64,000 nt of DNA. Source: CAMCYM01 sp964405405 (GTDB lineage: Bacteria; Bacteroidota; Bacteroidia; Flavobacteriales_D; Sanyastnellaceae). Shown here piece after piece: positions 7,779-17,009 of the stretch. Location of the stretch: assembly GCA_964405405.1 (NCBI GenBank), contig CAYONT010000003.1, positions 77,217-141,216 of the forward strand, read 5' to 3'. The first letter of the stretch is position 1; every line of letters starts with the position of its first letter. The position numbers and the translations under genes are program-made. A model generated the notes under the pieces. That model ran no database searches and was not told the origin of the DNA. It saw nothing but the letters and a program-made list of their open reading frames with translations.

Positions 7779-9071
7779 ATGCGCTACACCCAACTTCCCG
7801 CGGACCTGTACCGCCGCAACCGCGCGGCCTTCATGGCCCAGATGCAGCCGGGCGCCCTCGCCCTCTTCTTCTCCAACGACATTTATCCCACCAGCGCCGA
7901 TGGCACCTTGCCCTTCAAGCAGGCCTCGGACATGCTGTGGCTCACCGGCGTGGATCAGGAGGAAACCGTGCTGGTGCTGTTCCCGGACGCCTCCAACCCG
8001 CGGGACCGGGAGATTCTGTTCACGCTGGAAACGAACGAGGAATTGGCGATTTGGGAAGGGGCGAAGCTGACCAAGCAGCAGGCGACCGAGCGGACGGGCA
8101 TAGGCCAAATCCAATGGACCCAGTTCCTCGACCGGACGCTCCAACGCTTGCTCGCGGAAGCGGAGGTGGTCTACCTCAACGACAACCCCCACATGCGGGC
8201 CCGGAACATCGTAGAAACCCGGACCGACCGGGAAAATGCCGCCTTCCGCGCCCGGTACCCCCACCACCGTGTGGAACGTTCGGCCCCCATCCTCTATGGC
8301 CTGCGTGCCATCAAATCGCCCGAAGAGGTGGACCAAATGCAGCGCGCTTGCGACATCACCCGGGCGGGTTTCGAACGGGTCTTGGGCTTCGTCCGACCCG
8401 GGGTCATGGAGTACGAGATCGAGGCCGAATTCCTGCACGAGTTCGTGCGCCGGGGCTCGCGCGGCTTCGCCTACACGCCCATCATCGGCAGTGGTGCCAA
8501 TGCGAACGTGTTGCACTACATCGAGAACGCTGCGGAGTGCCGGGCAGGGGAGGTGATCCTGATGGACGTGGGGGCGGAGTATGGCGGCTATGCGAGCGAC
8601 ATGACGCGCTGCGTCCCGGTCAGCGGCCGGTTCACGCCCCGGCAACGTTCGGTCTACGAGTCGGTCTTGCGGGTCATGCGGGGCGCCATGGGCCTCCTGC
8701 GGCCGGGGGTGACGCTCGCTGCGTACCACGTGCAGGTGGGCGAGCTCATGACGCAGGAGCTCCTGGGCCTGGGGCTCCTCCAACCCGAGGAGGTAGCTGC
8801 CCAAAACCCGGATGTGCCTGCCTACAAGAAGTACTTCATGCATGGGACCTCGCACTTCCTCGGACTGGACGTCCACGACGTAGGCCACTGGCACCAGCCC
8901 ATCCGGGTGGGCCAGGTCTTCACCGTCGAACCCGGCATCTACATCCGCGAGGAGGGCCTAGGCATCCGATTGGAGAACGACATCCTCATCACCGAAGACG
9001 GCTTCCGGGACCTCATGGCCCACATTCCCATCGAGCCCGACGACATCGAAGCCGCCATGGCCCGTCGTTGA
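7779..9071 (+). CDS. pepP: Xaa-Pro aminopeptidase (M24 family)
   Basis: 430 residues from the ATG at 7779, chosen because a -7 element lies just upstream and the N-terminal domain begins RYTQLPADLYRRNRAAF. The N-terminal half is the aminopeptidase P/creatinase-like domain and the C-terminal half the pita-bread M24 fold. Metal ligands are visible in LMDVGAEYGGYASDMT (two Asp), HGTSHFLGLDVHD (His), VEPGIYI (Glu) and IRLENDIL (Glu). It removes N-terminal residues preceding proline. It is divergent from the RidA operon. Confidence 0.93.
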   Translation: MRYTQLPADLYRRNRAAFMAQMQPGALALFFSNDIYPTSADGTLPFKQASDMLWLTGVDQEETVLVLFPDASNPRDREILFTLETNEELAIWEGAKLTKQQATERTGIGQIQWTQFLDRTLQRLLAEAEVVYLNDNPHMRARNIVETRTDRENAAFRARYPHHRVERSAPILYGLRAIKSPEEVDQMQRACDITRAGFERVLGFVRPGVMEYEIEAEFLHEFVRRGSRGFAYTPIIGSGANANVLHYIENAAECRAGEVILMDVGAEYGGYASDMTRCVPVSGRFTPRQRSVYESVLRVMRGAMGLLRPGVTLAAYHVQVGELMTQELLGLGLLQPEEVAAQNPDVPAYKKYFMHGTSHFLGLDVHDVGHWHQPIRVGQVFTVEPGIYIREEGLGIRLENDILITEDGFRDLMAHIPIEPDDIEAAMARR

Positions 9072-9132
9072 TCTGGGCGCCCCGCGCACCGATTAACATT
9101 CTGGGAACACAACGATTGCGTTGGGGACATGA

Positions 9133-9140
9133 TACCTTGA
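9133..9140 (+). promoter_or_regulatory. Possible -7 element for the nucleotidase mosaic gene
   Basis: TACCTTGA lies 66 nt before the ATG at 9207 and resembles TAnnTTTG. This 135-nt intergenic region holds no other recognisable signal. Confidence 0.3.
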
Positions 9141-9206
9141 ACCGGGCTTTACATCGGCTGGTCGAAGGGGTAGAGAACTTGGTCGTCACAAACCAATCTC
9201 TTTTCC

Positions 9207-12200
9207 ATGCGCTCATTCTTGCTGACCACGGTGTGGATCTTGTGCGCCGCAGCGGGGGCTTTTGCCCAAACCGACGGCCCGGGTGACTTCACCTTCGTGC
9301 TGCTGCACAACAACGACGGGGAGTCCTCCCTCGGCAACATCGACCACTTTGCTTCGGTGCTCGGCACCGAGCGGGCGGCGGCTGAGGCTGCGGGCCTGCC
9401 GTCGGTATTCGTGAGCAGCGGTGACAACATGCTGGCGGGGGCCATCCTCGGGCTTTGGCTCGACGAGAATGCGCAGCCGACCGGTACGCCTTACGACGCC
9501 ATTGCCCTGTCCATGCTCCACTATGATGCATTGGCCATCGGCAACCACGAATTTGACTTCGGTCCGGACGTGCTCGCGGCGTTCATTTCGTCGTTCACCG
9601 CTTCGCAACCGCCCTTCCTCAGCTGCAACCTCAGCTTTGAGAACGTACCGTCGTTGCAGGCCCTGGTCGACGAAGGCCGCATCCTGCCGAGCACGGTGGT
9701 GGAGCGGGATGGCGAGCAAATCGGCATCATCGGCGCCATCACGCCGGGCCTCATCGGCATCACCAGCCCTGGTGGGACGACCATCAACCCGGACATCGTC
9801 GGCGCCATTCAGGCCCAAGTGACCGCCCTGGAGGCGGCTGGGGTCAACAAGATTGTCCTCATCTCGCATCTGCAGAGCATCACGAACGACATCGAACTCG
9901 CGGCCTTGCTCAGCGGCATCGACATCGTGGTGGCCGGCGGCGGCGACAACTATTTGACGAACGATGCATCGTACAACGGCCCTCACCCGGTCTTCGGTCC
10001 TTACCCCTACCAGGTGACGGATGCCAGCGGTGCCACGGTTCACATTGTAACGACGGTCGGCAACTACACCCACCTGGGTGCGCTGACCGTGACCTTCGAT
10101 GCGGAAGGCCAAGTAACCAACACCCACCCGGAAGTGAGCGGCATCCGTCAAGTGGACCTCGGCCCGACGGCTCCGTCGGACGCGGCGGTCTACACGGCGG
10201 TCGTTCAGCCGGTGCAGGCGGAACTCGCAGCCCTCGCGGCGAACGGCGCCACCTGCGTGACCCAAATCGACCTCGACGTCCGCAAGTCCTCGGTGCGCTC
10301 GCGGGCAAACGGCATCGGCAACATCGTGGCCGACGCGTATTTGAAGGCTGGACGGGATTTGGCCTTGGAAAATCCAGCCATCCCCATGCCCGTCCTGGGC
10401 ATCGCCAACGGGGGCGGCATCCGCTGCAACGGCTACGGCTCCAGCCAGGGCTGCATCTACCCCGCCGGCTACACGCTGACGGAGGTGGACATGAACGACA
10501 TCCTGCCCTTCGCGAACTACATCGCGGTGCTCCCGTCGGTGACTTCCGAGCAGCTGAAACTCGTGTTCGAAAACGCGGTGAGCAAGGTTGGATTGGATCC
10601 TTTGACAGGCCAAATCACCGGTGACGATGGCCGGTTCGCCCAGATTTCGGGTGGCACCCTCGTCTATGACGTCACCGCAGCGCCCTACCTCAACAACCCG
10701 GCCGATTGCAGCACCACCTTCGGCGGCCTGCGTGTGAGGAGCCTGGTCCTCGACAACGGGCTGGTCATCATCGAAAACGGCATCCCGGTGCCGGGCATTG
10801 CCATTCCGGTGGCGACCGTGGACTTCACGGCGGGCCTCGGTGGTCCAGCCGGCTTCGGTGGTGACTGCTACCCCTGGGGGACCGAGGTGTTCGTGGGCTC
10901 GGCGGTTCGGGCTGCGGATGCGTTCATCGACTACTTGACGCTCGACCTCGCAGGCACTGTGACCGACGTCGCCTACCAGGCCTACCCGCCGGTGACCACG
11001 GGCCGGATCCAGGTCCTGTTGCCCGAAGCATGCGCGGATGACACGGCGTGCAACTTCGGCGCCACAGCGGCGTGCTTGTTCGAAGATGCATGCGGCGTGT
11101 GTGGCGGCGACGGCTCGACCTGTGCGCCGGGCTGCACCGACGCGACGGCGTGCAACTACGACGCGAACGCGGCAACGGACGATGGTTCCTGTGTCTTCGG
11201 CTCGGCGTCTTCCCCCTGCACGGTCACGTTCCAAGTGGCCTTTTCGGAGGACGATGCGGAGGAGAGCTTGAACCCGGCTTCGGCATTTTACGGAACCCCT
11301 TACATCGACAGCTCGGACTTGGAACTCACCGAGGACGGGGCGGACAACCAAGCGGTGGGCATCCGGTTCCGCCATGTGAACATTCCGGCGGGGGCCACCA
11401 TCACCTCGGCCTACTTGCAGTTCACGGTAGACGCCCTGCACAGCGGTCCGACCAGCGTGAACATCGCCCTGGAGGACGCGGCTTCACCGGCGCCCTTCAG
11501 CCCGTCGGTACCCTTCGGCATCTCCTCGCGTCCGACCTGGGGTTCGGTGGTTTGGCCTTCCATTCCCGCGTGGACCGTGGTCGGTGAGGCGGGTGCTGCC
11601 CAAGCCACCCCGGACCTATCAGAACTGGTTCAGCATGCGGTGCAACGCGACGACTGGTCGGCCGGAAACGCCCTCGCCTTCGTGTTGACGGGATCGGGCC
11701 GCCGGGAAGCCGAAGCCTTTGACGGCGTCCCTTCCGCTGCCCCCGTGCTCCATGTATCCTACCACTTTGAGGAAGAACCCCAGCCTTGCGTGCTCGGCGT
11801 GGTTTACGTCAGCGAGGCCCACACGAGCGGCGAGCCCAAGGACTACATCGAACTGTACAACTCAGGCAGCACAGACTGCTGGTTGACCGGCTTCCAGCTC
11901 GACGACGCGACCGTGCTGCAGGATTTGACCTTCGGCGAAGTGCTCATCGAAGCAGGTGGCTACTGGATCGGCTACGAAGACGCCCCGGGCAGCTTCACCA
12001 GCGGCCTGTCGAGTGGAGGGGACCTTGTCGTCCTCGGGGACGGCCAGGGCAACTCCCTCGTGGTCACGCTTGGACCGAGCATTGGCACCTTGTCCCAGAG
12101 CTTCAATGCGGCGGGTGAGGGATGTTACACCCCTCCCACCCCGGGCGCAGCCAACGCCGCTTGTGGAACCTCTGGATGCACCGATGCCACCGCTTGCAAT

Positions 12201-14561
12201 TTTGACCCCACTGCGACCATCGCCGACAACATCTGCGTGTTTTCGGACGGCGTGCTGGATTGCGATGGAAACTGCATCAACGATGAGGACGGCGACGGCA
12301 TCTGCGACGAGAACGAGGGCATCGCGGGATGCACCGATCCGTCGGCGGAGAACTACCATCCCCAGGCGAGTGACGACGACGGCTCCTGCTGGGCTTCTGA
12401 CCTGACCTTCGAAGTGGTCGGTTCGCATGCCACAGGCCAATTCGACGCCGGTGCAGCCGAGATTGTCGATTACCACGCCGGAACCCAGCGGCTCTTCTAC
12501 GTGAATGCCAGTGCGCGCACGGTGGACTGCCTAGATATGTCGATGCCCGAGAGCTTGCAGCTCCTGTTCACCATCGATGCCACAGCCTACGGCGCCAGCG
12601 CCAACAGTGTGGCCGTCTTTGGTGACTACATCGCTGTGGCCATCGAAGGAAACGGAGTGGATGTAGCGGGTCAGGTCGTGATTTTCGATGTGGACGGCAA
12701 CTTTGTTTCGGCTGCTCCAGCTGGCTTCTTGCCGGACGCTGTGACGGTTTCACACGACGGAATGACCCTCGTGGTCAGCAACGAAGGCCAACCCAACGAA
12801 AGCTACACCATCGATCCGGTTGGCAGCGTGACCCTCGTTGACGTGACGAACCCGTCCGCACCGGTGGCGACGCAGGTAAGCTTCGCGGGCATCATCGCTG
12901 ACATGCTCGACGAAAGCGTCCGGATCTTCGGACCCAACGCGACGATTGAGCAGGACTTGGAACCGGAGTACAGTGCATTCAGCGGTGACGACAGCCAAGT
13001 GTTTGTGAGCTGCCAAGAGAACAACTGTATCCTTGTGGTGGATGTGGCCACGGCGAGCGTGGTGGATGTTTGGGGTCTGGGCTTCAAGGACCATTCGCTT
13101 CCCGGCAACGGTTTGGATGCTTCGAATCAAGACGGCGTCATCAACATCCAAAACTGGCCGGTGAAGGGCTTGTACCTGCCGGATGCCATCCACAGCTATG
13201 AATCGAACGGGATCACCTATTTGCTGATGGCAAACGAAGGCGACACACGGGCTTACAGCGGTTACAGTGAGGAAGGACGTGTGGCATCCTTGGCGCTCGA
13301 TGCGACTGCTTTCCCCAATGCGGCCACGTTGAAGCAGAATGCGAACCTTGGACGCCTGTTGGTGACCAAGTCCATGGGAGATACCGATGGCGATGGCGAC
13401 TACGATGAACTCTACAGCATCGGCGCGCGGTCATTCTCTATCTACACCACGGACGGTACCCAGGTGTACGACAGCGGTGATGAATTCGAACAGCGCATCG
13501 CAACCTTGTTTCCAGCAGACTTCAATTCCACGAACAGTGGCAACAACTCCTTCGACAACCGCTCGGATGACAAGGGCCCGGAGCCAGAAGGCATTGAGAT
13601 CGGCGAAATCAACGGCCGCACCTACGCCTTCGTGGGCCTCGAGCGGATGTCGGGCGTGATGGTGTATGACATCACGGATCCCTTGGCTCCGGTTTACCAG
13701 CGGTACCTCTCCAACCGGGACTTCTCGGTAGCGAACAGTGCATTGCAGACGAATGCAGCGGCTGCAGGTGACCTGGGTCCGGAGGGCTTGGTGTTCATCC
13801 ATGCCGATGATTCTCCGGACGGACAGCCTTACTTGATCACTTCGAATGAAATCTCGGGCACGGTCACGGCTTATGCACTGGCGAGCAGTGTGGCACCTCC
13901 GGTTACCCCATCTTGTGAACTGGGCGTCGTTTACGTGAGCGAAGCGCACACCAGCGGCGTGCCCAAAGACTACATCGAACTGTTCAACTCGGGAGCGGTG
14001 GATTGCTCGCTCGCGGGCTTCCAACTCGATGACAGCCCGTCGCTCAACGACCTCACCTTCGGCGACGTGGTCATTGAGGCCGGTGGGTACTGGATCGGGT
14101 ACGAGGACGCGGCGGGCAGCTTCACGAGTGGGTTGTCGAGCAGCGGCGACATCGTGGTGCTGGCCGATCCTTCGGGGGCGAGCTTGACGGTGGTTTTGGA
14201 AGCGAGTTTGGCCCACTATGGCCAATCCTTCAACGCAGCGGGCGAAGGCTGTTACGCAGAGCCCACCCCCGGCGCACCCAATGCCCCCTGCGAAGAGACG
14301 CAAATGGTGACCGTGGATGACCTCGGTTGCACCTACCCGACGGCCTGCAACTTCAACCTGGCGGCGCTCTTCGACGATGGCAGCTGCGACTTCACGGGCT
14401 GTGTGGGATGTACGTACGAGGCGGCCTGCAACTTTGACGAGGCGGCCACCATCGACGATGGATCGTGCGATTTCCTCGAGGGTGACTTCGACGGCAACGG
14501 CCACGTCACCATCTCAGACCTCCTGGATTTCTTGGCGGTCTTCCAAAGCGCATGTGAATGA
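9207..14561 (+). CDS. Giant secreted mosaic: 5'-nucleotidase, lamin-tail and choice-of-anchor I domains
   Basis: 1784 residues with a clear signal peptide (MRSFLLTTVWILCAAAGAFA). Approximate order: calcineurin-like phosphoesterase (20-330, SGDNMLAG and GNHEFDFG motifs); 5'-nucleotidase C-terminal domain (350-600); Cys repeats of the TDATACNYD type (610-665); a DNRLRE-like beta domain (670-850); lamin-tail domain 1 (860-975); more Cys repeats (985-1060); a choice-of-anchor I beta-propeller (1065-1560); lamin-tail domain 2 (1570-1690), nearly a copy of the first; Cys repeats; and a C-terminal dockerin-like GDFDGNGHVTISDLLDFL. It probably releases phosphate from nucleotides outside the cell. No classical T9SS tail is seen. 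Activity is inferred from the N-terminal motifs only. Confidence 0.85.
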   Translation: MRSFLLTTVWILCAAAGAFAQTDGPGDFTFVLLHNNDGESSLGNIDHFASVLGTERAAAEAAGLPSVFVSSGDNMLAGAILGLWLDENAQPTGTPYDAIALSMLHYDALAIGNHEFDFGPDVLAAFISSFTASQPPFLSCNLSFENVPSLQALVDEGRILPSTVVERDGEQIGIIGAITPGLIGITSPGGTTINPDIVGAIQAQVTALEAAGVNKIVLISHLQSITNDIELAALLSGIDIVVAGGGDNYLTNDASYNGPHPVFGPYPYQVTDASGATVHIVTTVGNYTHLGALTVTFDAEGQVTNTHPEVSGIRQVDLGPTAPSDAAVYTAVVQPVQAELAALAANGATCVTQIDLDVRKSSVRSRANGIGNIVADAYLKAGRDLALENPAIPMPVLGIANGGGIRCNGYGSSQGCIYPAGYTLTEVDMNDILPFANYIAVLPSVTSEQLKLVFENAVSKVGLDPLTGQITGDDGRFAQISGGTLVYDVTAAPYLNNPADCSTTFGGLRVRSLVLDNGLVIIENGIPVPGIAIPVATVDFTAGLGGPAGFGGDCYPWGTEVFVGSAVRAADAFIDYLTLDLAGTVTDVAYQAYPPVTTGRIQVLLPEACADDTACNFGATAACLFEDACGVCGGDGSTCAPGCTDATACNYDANAATDDGSCVFGSASSPCTVTFQVAFSEDDAEESLNPASAFYGTPYIDSSDLELTEDGADNQAVGIRFRHVNIPAGATITSAYLQFTVDALHSGPTSVNIALEDAASPAPFSPSVPFGISSRPTWGSVVWPSIPAWTVVGEAGAAQATPDLSELVQHAVQRDDWSAGNALAFVLTGSGRREAEAFDGVPSAAPVLHVSYHFEEEPQPCVLGVVYVSEAHTSGEPKDYIELYNSGSTDCWLTGFQLDDATVLQDLTFGEVLIEAGGYWIGYEDAPGSFTSGLSSGGDLVVLGDGQGNSLVVTLGPSIGTLSQSFNAAGEGCYTPPTPGAANAACGTSGCTDATACNFDPTATIADNICVFSDGVLDCDGNCINDEDGDGICDENEGIAGCTDPSAENYHPQASDDDGSCWASDLTFEVVGSHATGQFDAGAAEIVDYHAGTQRLFYVNASARTVDCLDMSMPESLQLLFTIDATAYGASANSVAVFGDYIAVAIEGNGVDVAGQVVIFDVDGNFVSAAPAGFLPDAVTVSHDGMTLVVSNEGQPNESYTIDPVGSVTLVDVTNPSAPVATQVSFAGIIADMLDESVRIFGPNATIEQDLEPEYSAFSGDDSQVFVSCQENNCILVVDVATASVVDVWGLGFKDHSLPGNGLDASNQDGVINIQNWPVKGLYLPDAIHSYESNGITYLLMANEGDTRAYSGYSEEGRVASLALDATAFPNAATLKQNANLGRLLVTKSMGDTDGDGDYDELYSIGARSFSIYTTDGTQVYDSGDEFEQRIATLFPADFNSTNSGNNSFDNRSDDKGPEPEGIEIGEINGRTYAFVGLERMSGVMVYDITDPLAPVYQRYLSNRDFSVANSALQTNAAAAGDLGPEGLVFIHADDSPDGQPYLITSNEISGTVTAYALASSVAPPVTPSCELGVVYVSEAHTSGVPKDYIELFNSGAVDCSLAGFQLDDSPSLNDLTFGDVVIEAGGYWIGYEDAAGSFTSGLSSSGDIVVLADPSGASLTVVLEASLAHYGQSFNAAGEGCYAEPTPGAPNAPCEETQMVTVDDLGCTYPTACNFNLAALFDDGSCDFTGCVGCTYEAACNFDEAATIDDGSCDFLEGDFDGNGHVTISDLLDFLAVFQSACE

Positions 14562-14626
14562 TCCGGTGACTTGCCGGTAGAGGGAAGGGGCCATCCGACG
14601 GGGTAGCCCTTTCTTTTTCACCCCGG

Positions 14627-15856
14627 TCAGGGCCTGGCTTTCAACAAGGGTTGGATGAGTGAATCGAGGTGGTCCCGCACCCCCGGGCCGTGGCCCAATC
14701 CACGAGCAACACACAGTCCGTTGGAATCGAGGAGAAACCACGAAGGATATGCAGCGATTCCCCACGCGTCTGCGCTGGTGTCGGGAAGAACGGGTTCAAT
14801 CCACACGCCGCGCCGCTCGAGGTAGCGTCGAATGGTGGCCGCATCCTGGTGCTTGTTCACGCCGAAAACCCGCAGGCCTTGATCGCGGTATTTTGTTTGC
14901 AGATGATCCCAATCCGGTAGGGCCTGCATGCAAGGGCCGCAACCGATGTACCAAAAATCCAACAGGACAGTCGAGCCTAGGAAATCGCTCAGCGCCCATG
15001 GATGGCCTTCCAAGTCGAAGCCGGCGAGCGGTGGGGGGACAAAGGGTGTCGTTCCGACCATCGGTTCGGGCTCTCCATCGCAACCTACGCTTCCCGGAGC
15101 ATTCCGCTCCAATTCGGCACGGAAATAGCGCTCTGACAGCGTGGTATCTCGAACCCATGATGCCCCACCGGCATCAGGAGGAAGCCAATTCCAGTGGATG
15201 TTCCGTTGGCAGCCGTAGGCCAAACCCCCATCATACCAGCGTAGCTCATACTCAACAGGGGTTCCGTTGGTGGCATCCAAGGTCCATTGCTGCCAAGCAT
15301 GGCTTTCGGGATGGGCTTCTTGCTCGCTGGGTGTGTCGAAACGGAGCAAACGGAAGAAGGGGGGTACGGTCCAAGTTTGGGAAGGGGTCAGGGTGTCTTC
15401 CCACCATCGTGGGTTCTCCATGAGTTCGGGAAGGAGCAGACCGTCGTAATAGTCGGGCAGGGGATCCAAAGGGTCCACAGATTCCTGGTATACGGTGTCC
15501 CCGTCCCATTGGAATCGTTCTGTGCCGAGCAGATGGTATTTTGGTTTCCATGTCCCGAAACCATCGGGTTGCTCGAACCAGAAGCCCAGTCCGGGAATCC
15601 AAGTGACGCGTGCACTGCGGTGCAGGGTGTCGCCAGTTGCTTCGGTGATTTCGGTCAAATCCGCAAGAAACCGAAGGGCGGACCCGGATGATGAGGTCGA
15701 CTGTAGGGTGGATTCCCAGCGGGTTTGAACATCCTTCAGGCTCCCGAATGGGTTCTCGGGTTGGGATGGGGTTGTACGGGGAGCATGGCAGGCAAGCGCA
15801 AGGCTGGCCACCAAGAGCAGCGTGGGTAGTGGAATCTTCAGAGGTGAAAAGGGCAT
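14627..15856 (-). CDS. Thioredoxin-fold (TlpA-like) lipoprotein
   Basis: 409 residues from the ATG at 15856. The N-terminus has a lipoprotein signal (LPTLLLVASLALAC). A long N-terminal region (about 30-270) of unknown fold contains many Trp residues. The C-terminal 130 residues form a TlpA/AhpC-type thioredoxin domain with the redox motif CGPC in WYIGCGPCMQALP and the following AAYPSWFLLDSNG cis-Pro strand. This suggests a periplasmic thiol-disulfide reductase. It overlaps the 3' end of the nitric oxide synthase gene by 19 nt. It also has its own TATCTTCG element inside that gene. Confidence 0.87.
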   Translation of the reverse strand: MPFSPLKIPLPTLLLVASLALACHAPRTTPSQPENPFGSLKDVQTRWESTLQSTSSSGSALRFLADLTEITEATGDTLHRSARVTWIPGLGFWFEQPDGFGTWKPKYHLLGTERFQWDGDTVYQESVDPLDPLPDYYDGLLLPELMENPRWWEDTLTPSQTWTVPPFFRLLRFDTPSEQEAHPESHAWQQWTLDATNGTPVEYELRWYDGGLAYGCQRNIHWNWLPPDAGGASWVRDTTLSERYFRAELERNAPGSVGCDGEPEPMVGTTPFVPPPLAGFDLEGHPWALSDFLGSTVLLDFWYIGCGPCMQALPDWDHLQTKYRDQGLRVFGVNKHQDAATIRRYLERRGVWIEPVLPDTSADAWGIAAYPSWFLLDSNGLCVARGLGHGPGVRDHLDSLIQPLLKARP

Positions 15857-16953
15857 CCCGTTGGGTTGGGTGCGGGCGAAGATAGGGGGGCGGGGTAGAA
15901 GAAGTTGGTGTGGCGGATCACGTGGTTGTCGAAGTCCCGGTGGAATTGGGGGGTGAGGGCGCCGGAGAGGGGGGGGACGAGCCAGGCCCAGTCGCCGTGG
16001 ACCGGGGTGCCGGCGGAGGTTTGGGCTTGGCAGAAGGCTTCGAAGGTGGCGCCGAGGGTGTGGTGGTCGGCGAGTCGGACCCCGGCCTGGTCGAAGCTGT
16101 GCAACACGGCGCGGTTGAGTTCCACCAGGGCCCGGTCCCGCCACAGGGTGCGGGGGTGGCTCGTGTCCAGGCCCAGGAGCCGGGCCATCTGGGGCAGGGC
16201 GTTGTAGCGCCCTTCATCGGCCAGGTTGCGCGCGCCGATTTCGGTGCCGAGGTAGTGGCCGTTGAAGGGGGCGCAGGGGTAGACCACCCCTCCCACCACC
16301 AGGACCATGTCTGCGAGGGCCGGGACGGCGTACCAGCGCAGCCCCAGTGGCCCGGCCTCGGGGTGCACGATCTCGACTTCGGGCGCGAGTTCCGGCCTCA
16401 GGGCGCAGACATCGACCGGGGGCTGTGCCACCCCGTCGAGCTCGAGGACCCAGGGGAGGAACGTGTGCGCCCCCCGTCCCCCGCACCGCGGCTCCCACCC
16501 GGCCGCCCGACAGCGCTCGGTGAACCCCGCGGAATGCGGGTCGCCCACCACGCTCCCGTCCGGCTGGGCGAACCCGGCGTACCGCAGGAGCTGGTGGTTT
16601 GCGAGCCGAACGGCATCCACCGCACCCGGTCTGCGGGGCGGAAAAACCGTGATGGCGTTGCGGATTTGGCCTTCATGAAACGCAAAGGCGAGGTGCGTTT
16701 CCAAGCGCTCCTGGACGCCCTCCACATCCCGGACCTCCCGGGCGTCGAAGACGTGCAGGGTTCGCCAGAGGTGCCGCCCCACGCAGCGGTTGCTGTGCCG
16801 CCAGGCGAGCCGCGCACCGAAGGTCAGCTCCTCCGCCGTGTGCCGATACGTCCCTGTCGCGCGGATTTCCTGCGCCACCGCCGCGTGCCGCGCTGCATCC
16901 GCCCCGAATGCGGTCAGAAACTCCCCAGCGTGCCGCAGCAAGGCGTTGTCCAT
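15838..16953 (-). CDS. nos: Bacterial nitric oxide synthase, oxygenase domain
   Basis: 371 residues, the usual length of oxygenase-only bacterial NOS; there is no reductase domain. It converts L-arginine to citrulline and NO using haem, a pterin and electrons from separate flavodoxin-type reductases. Cys57 in WRHSNRCVGR is the haem thiolate. Glu238 in GTEIGARNLAD binds the arginine guanidinium. RWYAVPALADM and DWAWLVPP (Trp322, pterin stacking) match the family. The usual NGWYMG is NGHYLG here (His233), and RNSNRC is RHSNRC, both in otherwise strongly conserved segments. The downstream thioredoxin-fold gene overlaps it, but that protein is exported, so a direct electron-donor role is unlikely. 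Confidence 0.95.
   Translation of the reverse strand: MDNALLRHAGEFLTAFGADAARHAAVAQEIRATGTYRHTAEELTFGARLAWRHSNRCVGRHLWRTLHVFDAREVRDVEGVQERLETHLAFAFHEGQIRNAITVFPPRRPGAVDAVRLANHQLLRYAGFAQPDGSVVGDPHSAGFTERCRAAGWEPRCGGRGAHTFLPWVLELDGVAQPPVDVCALRPELAPEVEIVHPEAGPLGLRWYAVPALADMVLVVGGVVYPCAPFNGHYLGTEIGARNLADEGRYNALPQMARLLGLDTSHPRTLWRDRALVELNRAVLHSFDQAGVRLADHHTLGATFEAFCQAQTSAGTPVHGDWAWLVPPLSGALTPQFHRDFDNHVIRHTNFFYPAPLSSPAPNPTGCPFHL
15877..15884 (-). promoter_or_regulatory. -7 element (TATCTTCG) for the thioredoxin-fold lipoprotein gene
   Basis: It reads on the minus strand inside the 3' end of the NOS gene, 20 nt before the lipoprotein ATG at 15856. The octamer is identical to that before pepP and tRNA-Val. 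Confidence 0.4.
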
Positions 16954-16997
16954 GGGCTTTTAACAATGCAGTCCTTGCGAAGTTCCGTTGCGCCGCC

Positions 16998-17005
16998 TTC
17001 CTTTG
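16998..17005 (+). promoter_or_regulatory. -7-like element (TTCCTTTG) for the TonB-domain gene
   Basis: It differs from TAnnTTTG by one base and ends exactly 4 nt before the ATG at 17010, the same spacing as at several other genes here. Confidence 0.4.
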
Positions 17006-17009
17006 GGCC

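Noticed and set aside
9213..11441. A 742-codon minus-strand frame within the nucleotidase gene
   Set aside because: Shadow frame; the plus-strand protein has clear domains and a signal peptide.
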